DNA from: Streptomyces phaeoluteigriseus
GTDB taxonomy: Bacteria; Actinomycetota; Actinomycetes; Streptomycetales; Streptomycetaceae
Length of the DNA stretch: 64,000 nucleotides
Reading direction: 5' to 3'
Assembly (NCBI RefSeq): GCF_001896135.2
Contig: NZ_MPOH02000015.1
Location: forward strand, 1,085,491 to 1,149,490
Shown one piece after another: positions 8,838 through 16,382 of the stretch. The stretch's first letter is position 1, and the number at the start of each line of letters is the position of its first letter. A program made the translations under genes and the position numbers. The notes beneath the pieces are model-generated. The model saw nothing but the letters and a program-made list of their open reading frames with translations. It did no database searches and was not told the origin of the DNA.

Positions 8838-9632
8838 ATGGCCGACGACCCCTTCGTCCTCGGCGGTACGACGTACTCGTCCCGCCTGATCATGGGTACC
8901 GGCGGCGCGCCCAGCCTGGAGACGCTGGAGCGGGCACTGGTCGCGTCCGGGACGGAGCTGACCACCGTGGCGATGCGGCGGGTCGACCCCTCGGTGCACG
9001 GGTCCGTGCTGTCGGTGCTCGAACGGCTGGGCATCCGGGTGCTGCCCAACACGGCGGGGTGCTTCACCGCCGGGGAGGCGGTGCTGACGGCACGGCTGGC
9101 CCGGGAGGCGCTGGGGACCGATCTGGTGAAGCTGGAGGTCATCGCCGACGAGCGGACGCTGCTGCCGGATCCCATCGAGCTGCTGGACGCGGCGGAGACG
9201 CTGGTCGACGACGGGTTCACGGTGCTGCCCTACACGAACGACGATCCGGTGCTGGCGAGGAAGCTGGAGGACGTCGGGTGCGCGGCGGTGATGCCGCTCG
9301 GCTCCCCCATCGGGTCCGGGCTGGGCATCCGCAACCCCCACAACTTCCAGCTGATCGTCGAGCAGGCGCGCGTGCCGGTGGTTCTCGACGCGGGGGCCGG
9401 CACGGCGTCGGACGTCGCGCTGGCGATGGAGCTGGGGTGTGCGGGGGTGATGCTGGCGTCGGCGGTGACGCGGGCGCAGGAGCCGGTGCTGATGGCCCGG
9501 GCGATGCGGGGGGCGGTGGAGGCGGGACGGTTGGCCCGGCTCGCGGGCCGGATCCCCCGCCGCCACTTCGCGGAGGCGTCGTCCCCCACACAGGGCCGCG
9601 CCGCCCTGGACCCGGAACGCCCGGCGTTCTGA
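8838..9632 (+). CDS. thiG: Thiazole synthase ThiG
   Basis: The protein has 264 residues. FVLGGTTYSSRLIMGTG opens the TIM barrel, and TDLVKLEVIADERTLLPDP carries the conserved Lys that forms the imine with DXP. The phosphate-binding loops MPLGSPIGSGLGI and VVLDAGAGTASDVALAMELG follow. It is the last gene of the riboswitch-controlled operon. The ATG at 8838 follows a GGGAGG motif, giving a good ribosome site. Confidence 0.95.
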   Translation: MADDPFVLGGTTYSSRLIMGTGGAPSLETLERALVASGTELTTVAMRRVDPSVHGSVLSVLERLGIRVLPNTAGCFTAGEAVLTARLAREALGTDLVKLEVIADERTLLPDPIELLDAAETLVDDGFTVLPYTNDDPVLARKLEDVGCAAVMPLGSPIGSGLGIRNPHNFQLIVEQARVPVVLDAGAGTASDVALAMELGCAGVMLASAVTRAQEPVLMARAMRGAVEAGRLARLAGRIPRRHFAEASSPTQGRAALDPERPAF

Positions 9633-9687
9633 CGCCACCTCGAGCGGCGGCCGTCGCCCGCCGGGGCCGAGCACCCCGGCGGCCACC

Positions 9688-9789
9688 CGGCGAACGGTCG
9701 ATACGGCGCTTCCCCGGCCAACTTTCGGTCGCTCCCCCGGCCAACGGTCGATACGGCGCTCTACCGGCGAACGGTCGATACTCCGTTTC
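9688..9789. repeat. Four tandem ~27-bp repeats, CGAACGGTCGATACGGCGCT core
   Basis: The core starts at 9691, 9718 (degenerate), 9741 and 9768, spaced 27, 23 and 27 bp. Each unit is preceded by CCGG, and three of the four contain ACGGTCGATAC. The region lies 60-160 bp downstream of the thiG stop. No coding frame is preserved across the copies. Confidence 0.8.
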
Positions 9790-10138
9790 CCAGGCGCCCC
9801 CTGCCGCCTCACCCGCCGCCGCACTCCCGCACCGCTTCCCGCCCACGCACCGCCCGGAACCGTAGACCCAGCGGCCACCGCCGGTGGCTGTAGCCGGGGC
9901 CGGCGGCTGCCGCGCGCGGGCCGGTGGCCGCCGACGGCGCTTCGCCACCCGCGCGGGGGTCAGCTCAAGGTCGACTGTCACGGGTGGCGCGTGCGGGGGA
10001 GAGGTCGGTGGGCGGCGGGCGCGCTCGGCCGCTCGGTCGCGTGCCTCGTCGTCTGTCTCGTCGTGTGCCTCGTCACAGGTGCGCTTCAGTCCCGCTGCGA
10101 TACCGGTGTGAGCGGTGAGGGGTGTCGGTGCGGGCTCG

Positions 10139-10144
10139 TAGACT
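10139..10144 (+). promoter_or_regulatory. Candidate -10 box for leaderless kinase transcript
   Basis: TAGACT at 10139-10144 ends 7 bp before the GTG start at 10152. No Shine-Dalgarno sequence is present. This spacing suggests the mRNA begins at or next to the start codon. I see no good -35 hexamer. Confidence 0.45.
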
Positions 10145-10151
10145 CGCCCCC

Positions 10152-12095
10152 GTGGACACGACCCTTCAGGACCCTCTGGTCGGGCAGGTGCTCGACGGGC
10201 GTTATCGCGTGGACGCGCGGATCGCGGTCGGCGGGATGGCCACGGTCTACCGGGCCGTGGACACCCGCCTCGACCGCGTCCTCGCACTCAAGGTGATGCA
10301 CCCGGCCCTCGCCGCCGACGCCTCCTTCGTCGAGCGTTTCATCCGCGAGGCCAAGTCCGTCGCCCGGCTGGCGCACCCGAACGTCGTTCAGGTGTTCGAT
10401 CAGGGTGCCGACGGGTCGTACGTCTACCTGGCCATGGAGTACGTCGCGGGCTGCACCCTGCGGGACGTGCTGCGTGAGCGCGGCGCGCTCCAGCCGCGGG
10501 CCGCGCTGGACATCCTGGAGCCGGTCCTCGCCGCCCTCGGCGCCGCGCACCGCGCCGGTTTCGTCCACCGGGACATGAAGCCGGAGAACGTACTGATAGG
10601 CGACGACGGCCGCGTCAAGGTCGCCGACTTCGGCCTCGTCCGGTCCGTGGACACCGTCACCAGCACCACCGGAGCCGTCCTCGGCACCGTCGCCTATCTC
10701 GCGCCCGAGCAGATGGAGCAGGGCACCTCCGACGCGCGCGTGGACGTGTACGCGTGCGGGGTCGTGCTCTACGAGATGCTGACCGGCGACAAGCCGCACG
10801 ACGGCGACACCCCGGCCGTGGTGCTGTACAAGCACCTCCACGAGGACGTGCCCCCGCCCTCCTCCGCCGTGCCCGGCATGGCGTTCGAGCTGGACGAACT
10901 GGTCGCCTCCGCCACCGCCCGCACCCCGGAGGTCCGCCCGGCGGACGCCGTGGCCCTGCTCGCGCAGGTCCGCGAGGCGCGCGGCGCGCTCGACGAGGCA
11001 CAGCTGGACGCGCTGCCCCCGCAGGCCCTGTCCGCGGACCGTGACATCGCGGACGACCGCACCAGCGTGATCCCGCGCTCGCTCACGGTCCCGCGCCTCA
11101 TGCCCGTCAACGAGGACGAGGACGACGACGGCAGATCCGGGGACCCGATGCACCGGACCTCCCGGTTCGCGGCGGAGCCTCCGCTGCCGCCCCGGCCCCG
11201 CTCCGTGCGCCCCGGCCGCAAAGTGGTCGCGATCGTCACCGCCGTCCTGCTGGTGCTCGGCGTCGGCGCGGGCGTCTGGTACATCAACTCGGGCCAGTTC
11301 ACCAAGGTCCCGGCGGTCCTCACCCAGACCGAGGCGCAGGCCAGGGAGCGGCTGGACGCCGCCGGGCTGGACGTGGGCAAGGTGGAGCACGCCTACAGCG
11401 ACACGGTGAAGCGCGGCACCGTGATCAGCACGGACCCGGAGCCGGGCGCCCGTATCCGTGACAACGACTCGGTGACCCTGACCGTCTCCGACGGACCGGA
11501 GACCGTGAAGGTGCCCGAGGTGAAGGGCTCGCGGCTGGACAAGGCCAAGGAGCTGCTGAAGACGGACGGTCTGGAGCCGGGCCTGGTCACCGAGGCGTTC
11601 AGCGAGGACGTCCTCAAGGGCTTCGTGATCAGCAGCAGCCCGGAGCCCGGCACGGAGCGGCGTGCGGGCTCGGCGGTGTCCCTCGTCGTCAGCAAGGGCG
11701 CCCCGATCGACGTCCCGGACGTCACCGGTCAGGACCTGGACGACGCGCGGGCCGAGCTGGAGGAGGCCGGCCTGGTGGTGGAGGTCTCCACTTCGGAGAT
11801 CAACTCCCAGTTCGACAAGGGCCAGGTCGCCGCCCAGTCGCCGGGCGCGGACAAGCAGGCCGCCGACGGTGACAAGGTGACGCTGACCCTGTCCAAGGGG
11901 CCGGAGATGGTCGAGGTCCCGGATGTGGTCGGCGCGAGCGTCGACGACGCCACGACCGCGCTGGAAGAGGCCGGCTTCGAGGTCGAGGAGGACCGCGGAC
12001 TGCTGGGCCTGTTCGGCGACACCGTCAAGAGCCAGTCCGTGGACGGTGGCGAGACCGCTCCCAAGGGATCGACGGTCACGATCACCATCCGGTGA
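10152..12095 (+). CDS. pkaF: PASTA-domain Ser/Thr protein kinase (PknB/PkaF type)
   Basis: This is a 647-residue Hanks-type receptor kinase. The cytoplasmic kinase domain (about 15-280) has GGMATVYRAV as the P-loop, the ATP Lys in VLALKVMHP (K47), FVHRDMKPENVLIG as catalytic loop, and VADFGLVRS then GTVAYLAPEQ flanking the activation loop. An acidic linker, one membrane helix (KVVAIVTAVLLVLGVGAGVWYI, about 365-386) and four extracellular PASTA repeats follow. PASTA kinases sense muropeptides and steer growth and cell-wall synthesis. GTG at 10152 gives the typical MDTTLQDPLVG start; an upstream GTG at 10122 would add an unlikely ten residues. The gene symbol is from memory of the S. coelicolor homologue. 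Confidence 0.9.
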   Translation: MDTTLQDPLVGQVLDGRYRVDARIAVGGMATVYRAVDTRLDRVLALKVMHPALAADASFVERFIREAKSVARLAHPNVVQVFDQGADGSYVYLAMEYVAGCTLRDVLRERGALQPRAALDILEPVLAALGAAHRAGFVHRDMKPENVLIGDDGRVKVADFGLVRSVDTVTSTTGAVLGTVAYLAPEQMEQGTSDARVDVYACGVVLYEMLTGDKPHDGDTPAVVLYKHLHEDVPPPSSAVPGMAFELDELVASATARTPEVRPADAVALLAQVREARGALDEAQLDALPPQALSADRDIADDRTSVIPRSLTVPRLMPVNEDEDDDGRSGDPMHRTSRFAAEPPLPPRPRSVRPGRKVVAIVTAVLLVLGVGAGVWYINSGQFTKVPAVLTQTEAQARERLDAAGLDVGKVEHAYSDTVKRGTVISTDPEPGARIRDNDSVTLTVSDGPETVKVPEVKGSRLDKAKELLKTDGLEPGLVTEAFSEDVLKGFVISSSPEPGTERRAGSAVSLVVSKGAPIDVPDVTGQDLDDARAELEEAGLVVEVSTSEINSQFDKGQVAAQSPGADKQAADGDKVTLTLSKGPEMVEVPDVVGASVDDATTALEEAGFEVEEDRGLLGLFGDTVKSQSVDGGETAPKGSTVTITIR

Positions 12096-12152
12096 AGGTG
12101 ACGCCCGTCATCCGGTGACCGGACGGTGCCGGGAGCATGACACCCTGAACGG

Positions 12153-13031
12153 GTGAGTTCTCAGCACCCCTTCCCCTCCCGCAACCCCGTCGGCGGCCAC
12201 GTTCCCGTGGCCGGCGGTCTGCACTCCGTGGGACTGTCCTACGCCCACGACCTCAAGGCCGAGACGGTCCAGGTCTTCGTCGCCAACCCGCGCGGCTGGG
12301 CCACGCCCGCGGGTAACCCGGCCCAGGACGCGGCGTTCCGTGAGGCCTGCGCGGCGGAGTCGATCCCGGCGTACGTGCACGCCCCCTATCTGATCAACTT
12401 CGGTTCGCACACCGAGGCCACGGCGGAGAGGTCCGTGGAGTCGCTGCGGCACTCACTGGGCCGGGGACGGGAGATCGGCGCGCTGGGCGTGGTCGTGCAC
12501 ACCGGGAGCGCGACGGGCGGGCGGGAGCGGTCCGTGGCGCTGAAGCAGGTCCGGGAGTATCTGCTGCCGCTGCTGGACGAGCTGACCCATGACGACGACC
12601 CGTTCCTGCTGCTGGAGTCCACGGCCGGGCAGGGCGCCTCGCTCTGCTCGCGGACCTGGGACTTCGGGCCGTACTTCGAGGCGCTGGACGCCCATCCGAG
12701 GCTCGGTGTCTGTCTGGACACCTGCCACATCTTCGCGGCCGGGCACGATCTGACCGGCCCGGCGGGCATGCACCAGACCCTCGATCTGCTGGTGGACACG
12801 GTCGGCGAGGGCCGGCTGAAGCTGATCCACGCCAATGACTCCAAGGACGTGGTGGGCGCGCACAAGGACCGGCACGAGAACATCGGCGCGGGTCACATCG
12901 GCGAGGATCCGTTCCGCGCGCTGATGACGCATCCGGCGACCGCGGGGGTACCGCTGATCATCGAAACGCCCGGCGGGAAGGAGGGACACGCGGCGGACGT
13001 GGAGCGGCTGAAGAAGCTGCGGGACGGCTGA
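12153..13031 (+). CDS. nfo: Deoxyribonuclease IV (AP endonuclease, Nfo/EndoIV)
   Basis: This zinc-dependent TIM-barrel enzyme cuts DNA 5' to abasic sites in base-excision repair. Metal-ligand motifs appear in family order: YVHAPYLINFGS, VVVHTGS, LLLESTAGQG, GVCLDTCHIFAAGHD, LIHANDSK, DRHENIGAGHIG and LIIETPGG. It has 292 residues, against about 280 in family members. GTG at 12153 is the start, 57 bp after the kinase stop. Confidence 0.93.
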   Translation: MSSQHPFPSRNPVGGHVPVAGGLHSVGLSYAHDLKAETVQVFVANPRGWATPAGNPAQDAAFREACAAESIPAYVHAPYLINFGSHTEATAERSVESLRHSLGRGREIGALGVVVHTGSATGGRERSVALKQVREYLLPLLDELTHDDDPFLLLESTAGQGASLCSRTWDFGPYFEALDAHPRLGVCLDTCHIFAAGHDLTGPAGMHQTLDLLVDTVGEGRLKLIHANDSKDVVGAHKDRHENIGAGHIGEDPFRALMTHPATAGVPLIIETPGGKEGHAADVERLKKLRDG

Positions 13032-13091
13032 TCCACCGGACGAGCCGGCACCGGGCCGGGCGGCGAACACCGGGAGCCGGCGTGTCCGGGC

Positions 13092-13724
13092 TCAGAGTTC
13101 GGGGCCGTCCCCGGGCTCCTCCTGGTAGGAGTAGCGCTGCTCTTTCCACGGGTCGCCGATGTTGTGGTAGCCGCGCTCCTCCCAGAAGCCGCGTCGGTCG
13201 GCGGTCATGTACTCGACGCCGCGGACCCACTTGGGGCCCTTCCAGGCGTAGAGATGGGGCACGACCAGGCGTACCGGGAAGCCGTGCTCGGCGGTGAGCA
13301 GTTCGCCGTCCTTGTGGGTGGCGAAGAGGGTGTGCTCGGCGGCGAAGTCCGACAGCCGCAGGTTGGAGCTGAAGCCGTACTCCGCCCATACCATCACATG
13401 GGTGACATCGGACGCGGGCGGCACGGCGTCCAGGATGGTCCGGGCCGGGATACCGCCCCACTCGGCGCCGAGCATGCTGAACTTCGTCACGCAGTGCAGG
13501 TCGGCCAGCACGGTGGTGTACGGAAGGGCCGTGAACTCCTCGTGGCTCCAGCACCGCTTGTCACCGTCGGCGGTGGCCCCGAAGACCCTGAACTCCCAGC
13601 GTTCCGGCCGGAACTTGGGCACCGGGCCGTAGTGTGTGACAGGCCAGCCCCGCTGCAGTCGCTGCCCCGGCGGAAGCTCGGACGCTGCTGCTTCTCCTGG
13701 TTCTCGCTCCACCGGATGACCCAT
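13092..13724 (-). CDS. Sulfite oxidase-like molybdopterin oxidoreductase
   Basis: The 210-residue protein consists of a single Oxidored_molyb domain. Cys78 in ADLHCVTKFSML is the expected molybdenum ligand. WPVTHYGPVPKF, GFPVRLVVPHLYAWKGPKWV and GFWEERGYHNIGDPW match the YuiH/YedY-like family. There is no signal peptide, so it is probably cytoplasmic. The substrate is unknown. The ATG at 13724 follows GGAG at good spacing; an ORF extension to 13790 is not needed. It is convergent with nfo. Confidence 0.88.
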   Translation of the reverse strand: MGHPVEREPGEAAASELPPGQRLQRGWPVTHYGPVPKFRPERWEFRVFGATADGDKRCWSHEEFTALPYTTVLADLHCVTKFSMLGAEWGGIPARTILDAVPPASDVTHVMVWAEYGFSSNLRLSDFAAEHTLFATHKDGELLTAEHGFPVRLVVPHLYAWKGPKWVRGVEYMTADRRGFWEERGYHNIGDPWKEQRYSYQEEPGDGPEL

Positions 13725-13800
13725 GTCTCCATCCTGACAGACCCCGGCCGTGCGAATGACCAGGCATGTCAGAAATCGGGCAAGTGGCACTAAGCATGGG

Positions 13801-13825
13801 CTTACTTACTAAGTACGCACTTACT
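13801..13825. promoter_or_regulatory. Operator-like palindrome upstream of bfr
   Basis: The AT-rich string CTTACTTACTAAGTACGCAC then TTACT contains TAAGT-ACGC-ACTTA (13810-13823) and repeated ACTTACT half-sites. A neighbouring TAAGC-ATGG-GCTTA overlaps on the left (13791-13804). Such TAAGT/ACTTA palindromes are typical of HxlR-family repressor sites. No HxlR gene is adjacent. Confidence 0.5.
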
Positions 13826-13897
13826 GGACGATCTTCGGCACCGGTGAAATCATGCGGCGACACTCCCCCGAATCCCCGTGTGGAAGGAGCCGCTGCG

Positions 13898-14377
13898 ATG
13901 CAGGGCGACCCCGAGGTCCTTGAGTTCCTCAACGAGCAGCTGACCGGTGAGCTGACCGCGATCAACCAGTACTTCCTGCACGCGAAGATGCAGGAGAACT
14001 TCGGCTGGACGAAGCTCGCGAAGTACACGCGGCACGAGTCGTTCGACGAGATGAAGCACGCGGAGGTCCTGACCGACCGCATCCTGTTCCTGGACGGTCT
14101 GCCGAACTACCAGCGACTGTTCCACGTGCGCGTGGGCCAGACGGTCAAGGAGATGTTCGAGGCCGACCGGCAGGTCGAGGTCGAGGCGATCGACCGCCTC
14201 AAGCGCGGGATCAAGGTGATGCGCGAGAAGGGCGACATCACGTCCGCGAACATCTTCGAGTCGATCCTCGAGGACGAAGAGCACCACATCGACTACCTGG
14301 ACACCCAGCTGGACCTGGTGGAGAAGCTCGGCGAGGCGCTGTACCTCGCGCAGCTGATCGAGCAGCCGGAGGGCTGA
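13898..14377 (+). CDS. bfr: Bacterioferritin
   Basis: This 159-residue, 24-meric haem-binding ferritin stores iron. The diiron residues are at canonical positions (E18, E51, H54 and the EDEEHHIDYL motif) and the haem-ligand Met52 lies in FDEMKHAE. The ATG at 13898 follows GGAAGGAG, a strong ribosome site, and gives the standard MQGDPEVLEFLN start. The bfd gene is convergent 12 bp downstream. Confidence 0.97.
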   Translation: MQGDPEVLEFLNEQLTGELTAINQYFLHAKMQENFGWTKLAKYTRHESFDEMKHAEVLTDRILFLDGLPNYQRLFHVRVGQTVKEMFEADRQVEVEAIDRLKRGIKVMREKGDITSANIFESILEDEEHHIDYLDTQLDLVEKLGEALYLAQLIEQPEG

Positions 14378-14389
14378 GACCCGGCAGGC

Positions 14390-14623
14390 TCAGGCCGCTT
14401 CGTCGAGTGCGGCGAGGACCGGCTGCCCCTGGTCGGCGAGGTCGCGGCGGGGGCAGGCCCCCCGGCCGAGAATGGCCTGGATGCGGCGGACGCACGAACC
14501 GCAGTCCGTGCCGGCCTTGCAGGCGGAGGCTATCTGGCGAGGCGTGCAGGCGCCGTCGTCCGCGTGCCGCTGGACCTGCGCTTCAGTCACTCCGAAGCAG
14601 CTGCAGACGTACACGCGGTTCAC
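14390..14623 (-). CDS. bfd: Bacterioferritin-associated ferredoxin (BFD-like [2Fe-2S])
   Basis: In this 77-residue protein, Cys7 and Cys9 (VCSCFGVTE) plus Cys41 and Cys44 (TDCGSC) form the BFD-type [2Fe-2S] site. It donates electrons to Bfr to release stored iron as Fe(II). GTG at 14623 is the start. It is convergent with bfr and preceded by an iron box, consistent with expression when iron is scarce, opposite to the need for Bfr. Confidence 0.95.
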   Translation of the reverse strand: MNRVYVCSCFGVTEAQVQRHADDGACTPRQIASACKAGTDCGSCVRRIQAILGRGACPRRDLADQGQPVLAALDEAA

Positions 14624-14640
14624 CCCCCTGCCGAGATCGA

Positions 14641-14659
14641 TAAGGCTAACCTAACCTTA
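14641..14659 (-). promoter_or_regulatory. Iron box (DmdR/IdeR operator) upstream of bfd
   Basis: TAAGGCTAACCTAACCTTA lies 18 bp before the bfd start. It closely matches the 19-bp consensus TTAGGTTAGGCTAACCTAA bound by the iron-dependent regulators IdeR and DmdR. Fe-bound regulator would block bfd transcription. Confidence 0.85.
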
Positions 14660-14688
14660 CCCGGCGCTCAGAGACCGCAAAAGTGGAG

Positions 14689-14720
14689 TGGGGCGCGGAT
14701 CGTATGTGATCCGCGCCCCA
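14689..14720 (-). terminator. Intrinsic terminator of the DAHP synthase gene
   Basis: The left arm TGGGGCGCGGATC (14689-14701) pairs perfectly with 14708-14720 across a 6-nt loop. On the minus strand it is followed by a CTTTTG stretch. It lies about 50 bp past the stop at 14772 and separates that gene from the bfd promoter region. Confidence 0.85.
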
Positions 14721-14771
14721 TTTCCCGTCCGGTAACAGGCGCACCCGTCCCCGGTCTGCTACACCGGTCCG

Positions 14772-16124
14772 CTACTGGTCCCGGTACATCTCCGCGACGA
14801 GGAACGCCAGGTCGAGCGACTGGCTGCGGTTGAGCCGCGGGTCGCAGGCGGTCTCGTAGCGCTGGTGGAGGTCGTCGACGAAGATCTCGTCGCCGCCGCC
14901 CACGCACTCGGTGACGTCGTCGCCGGTCAGCTCGACGTGGATGCCGCCCGGGTGGGTGCCGAGGCCCTTGTGGACCTCGAAGAAGCCCTTGACCTCGTCG
15001 AGCACGTCGTCGAAGCGGCGGGTCTTGTGGCCGGAGGCCGCCTCGAAGGTGTTGCCGTGCATCGGGTCGGTGATCCAGGCGACGGTCGCGCCCGATGCGG
15101 TGACCTTCTCGACCAGCTCCGGCAGCTTGTCGCGGACCTTGTCGGCGCCCATGCGGACGATGAAGGTCAGCCGGCCGGGCTCCCGGTCGGGGTCGAGGCG
15201 CTCGATGTACTGGAGCGCGTCCTCGGCCGTGGTCGTCGGGCCGAGCTTGATGCCGATCGGGTTGCGGATCTTCGAGGCGAACTCGATGTGCGCGTGGTCC
15301 AGCTGCCGGGTGCGCTCGCCGATCCACACCATGTGCGCGGAGACGTCGTACAGGCGCCCGGTGCGGGAGTCGACGCGGGTGAGGGCGGACTCGTAGTCGA
15401 GGAGGAGCGCCTCGTGGGAGGCGTAGAACTCGACGGTCTTGAACTCCTCCGGGTCGGCCCCGCAGGCGTGCATGAAGTTGAGCGCCTGGTCGATCTCGCG
15501 GGCCAGCTGCTCGTAGCGCTGGCCGGACGGGGACGACTTCACGAAGTCCTGGTTCCAGGCGTGGACCTGGCGCAGGTCGGCGTAACCGCCGGTGGTGAAG
15601 GCGCGCACCAGGTTCAGCGTGGAGGCGGACGCGTGGTACATCCGCTTCAGGCGCTCGGGGTCCGGGATGCGGGCGGCCTCGTCGAACTCGAAACCGTTGA
15701 CCGAGTCACCGCGGTACGTCGGCAGGGTCACGCCGTCGCGGGTCTCGGTGTTCTTGGAGCGCGGCTTGGAGTACTGGCCCGCGATCCGGCCCACCTTCAC
15801 GACGGGCACGGAGCCCGCGTAGGTGAGGACGGCGCCCATCTGGAGGAGTGTCTTGAGCTTGTTGCGGATCTGGTCGGCCGACACCGCGTCGAAGGCCTCG
15901 GCGCAGTCGCCGCCCTGGAGGAGGAACGCCTCTCCCTTGGCGACGGCCGCCAACCGGGCGCGCAGCTGATCGCACTCGCCCGCGAAGACGAGCGGCGGAT
16001 ACGACTCGAGGTCCGCGATCACTGCGCGCAGAGCCTCGGTGTCGGGGTACTCGGGCTGCTGCGCCGCGGGCAGGTCTCGCCAGGTGTTGCCAGCGCTCGC
16101 GCTGGTCTTAGCGTTCACGGTCAC
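14772..16124 (-). CDS. aroH: 3-deoxy-7-phosphoheptulonate synthase, class II (DAHP synthase)
   Basis: This enzyme catalyses the first step of the shikimate pathway, condensing PEP and erythrose-4-phosphate. The 450-residue protein shows class II (plant/AroG Mtb type) motifs: FAGECDQLR, AFLLQGGDCAEAF, GRIAGQYSKPRS, YASHEALLLDYE, NPIGIKLGPT, WITDPMHGNT and GTHPGGIHVELTG. GTG at 16124 is chosen; an internal GTG two codons later is also possible. It diverges from the trp leader, so both aromatic genes share a regulatory gap of about 100 bp. Confidence 0.93.
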   Translation of the reverse strand: MTVNAKTSASAGNTWRDLPAAQQPEYPDTEALRAVIADLESYPPLVFAGECDQLRARLAAVAKGEAFLLQGGDCAEAFDAVSADQIRNKLKTLLQMGAVLTYAGSVPVVKVGRIAGQYSKPRSKNTETRDGVTLPTYRGDSVNGFEFDEAARIPDPERLKRMYHASASTLNLVRAFTTGGYADLRQVHAWNQDFVKSSPSGQRYEQLAREIDQALNFMHACGADPEEFKTVEFYASHEALLLDYESALTRVDSRTGRLYDVSAHMVWIGERTRQLDHAHIEFASKIRNPIGIKLGPTTTAEDALQYIERLDPDREPGRLTFIVRMGADKVRDKLPELVEKVTASGATVAWITDPMHGNTFEAASGHKTRRFDDVLDEVKGFFEVHKGLGTHPGGIHVELTGDDVTECVGGGDEIFVDDLHQRYETACDPRLNRSQSLDLAFLVAEMYRDQ

Positions 16125-16207
16125 GCATCCAACATTACGGGGTCGTGTCGAGTGATTTTCGTGCGGCTCGACAGGTGAGACGCCCCCGCGCTCAGGTGGG
16201 CGTGGGG

Positions 16208-16213
16208 TAGGGT
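16208..16213 (+). promoter_or_regulatory. Candidate -10 box of the trp leader transcript
   Basis: TAGGGT at 16208-16213 lies 7 bp before the ATG of the leader peptide. The transcript could therefore start at the leader ATG, making the leader ORF leaderless. The -35 region has no strong hexamer. Confidence 0.5.
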
Positions 16214-16220
16214 GCCTCGC

Positions 16221-16277
16221 ATGTTCGCGCCTTCGATCCAGAACTGGTGGTGGACCGCTCATCCGGCGGCCCACTGA
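16221..16277 (+). CDS. trpL: Trp leader peptide (attenuation)
   Basis: This ORF encodes 18 residues, MFAPSIQNWWWTAHPAAH, with three consecutive Trp codons (16245-16253). It ends 22 bp before a strong hairpin and lies about 105 bp upstream of the anthranilate synthase start. Ribosome stalling at the Trp codons when charged tRNA-Trp is low would favour read-through. This is the classical attenuation arrangement and resembles the trpE leader known in streptomycetes. Confidence 0.93.
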   Translation: MFAPSIQNWWWTAHPAAH

Positions 16278-16299
16278 CTGCGCGTACGCAAGACTTCGC

Positions 16300-16324
16300 G
16301 AAGGCCGCCCGAGGGGCGGCCTTC
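16300..16324 (+). terminator. Trp attenuator hairpin
   Basis: GAAGGCCGCCC (16300-16310) pairs perfectly with GGGCGGCCTTC (16314-16324) across a GAG loop, followed by CGTGTTT. It is placed between the Trp leader and the fused anthranilate synthase and would stop transcription when tryptophan is plentiful. Confidence 0.85.
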
Positions 16325-16382
16325 CGTGTTTCCGGGCCCGGCCGTCCCTGTCGACTCTCTCCACCGAGAAGGACACGGACCC

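Larger units (their letters stand above)
9633..10151. other. Repeat-bearing intergenic region between thiG and the PASTA kinase
   Basis: There is no convincing gene on either strand. The left part holds four copies of a ~27-bp repeat (9688-9789). The right part is very GC-rich, ending in a TAGACT box just before the kinase start. Confidence 0.6.

Noticed and set aside
9688..9789. CRISPR array
   Set aside because: The repeats are directly adjacent with no unique spacers of regular length, one is degenerate, and no cas genes are present.
8496..9878. 460-codon minus-strand ORF opposite thiS/thiG
   Set aside because: It is antisense to well-supported genes with Arg/Gly/His-rich composition, a typical GC-bias shadow.
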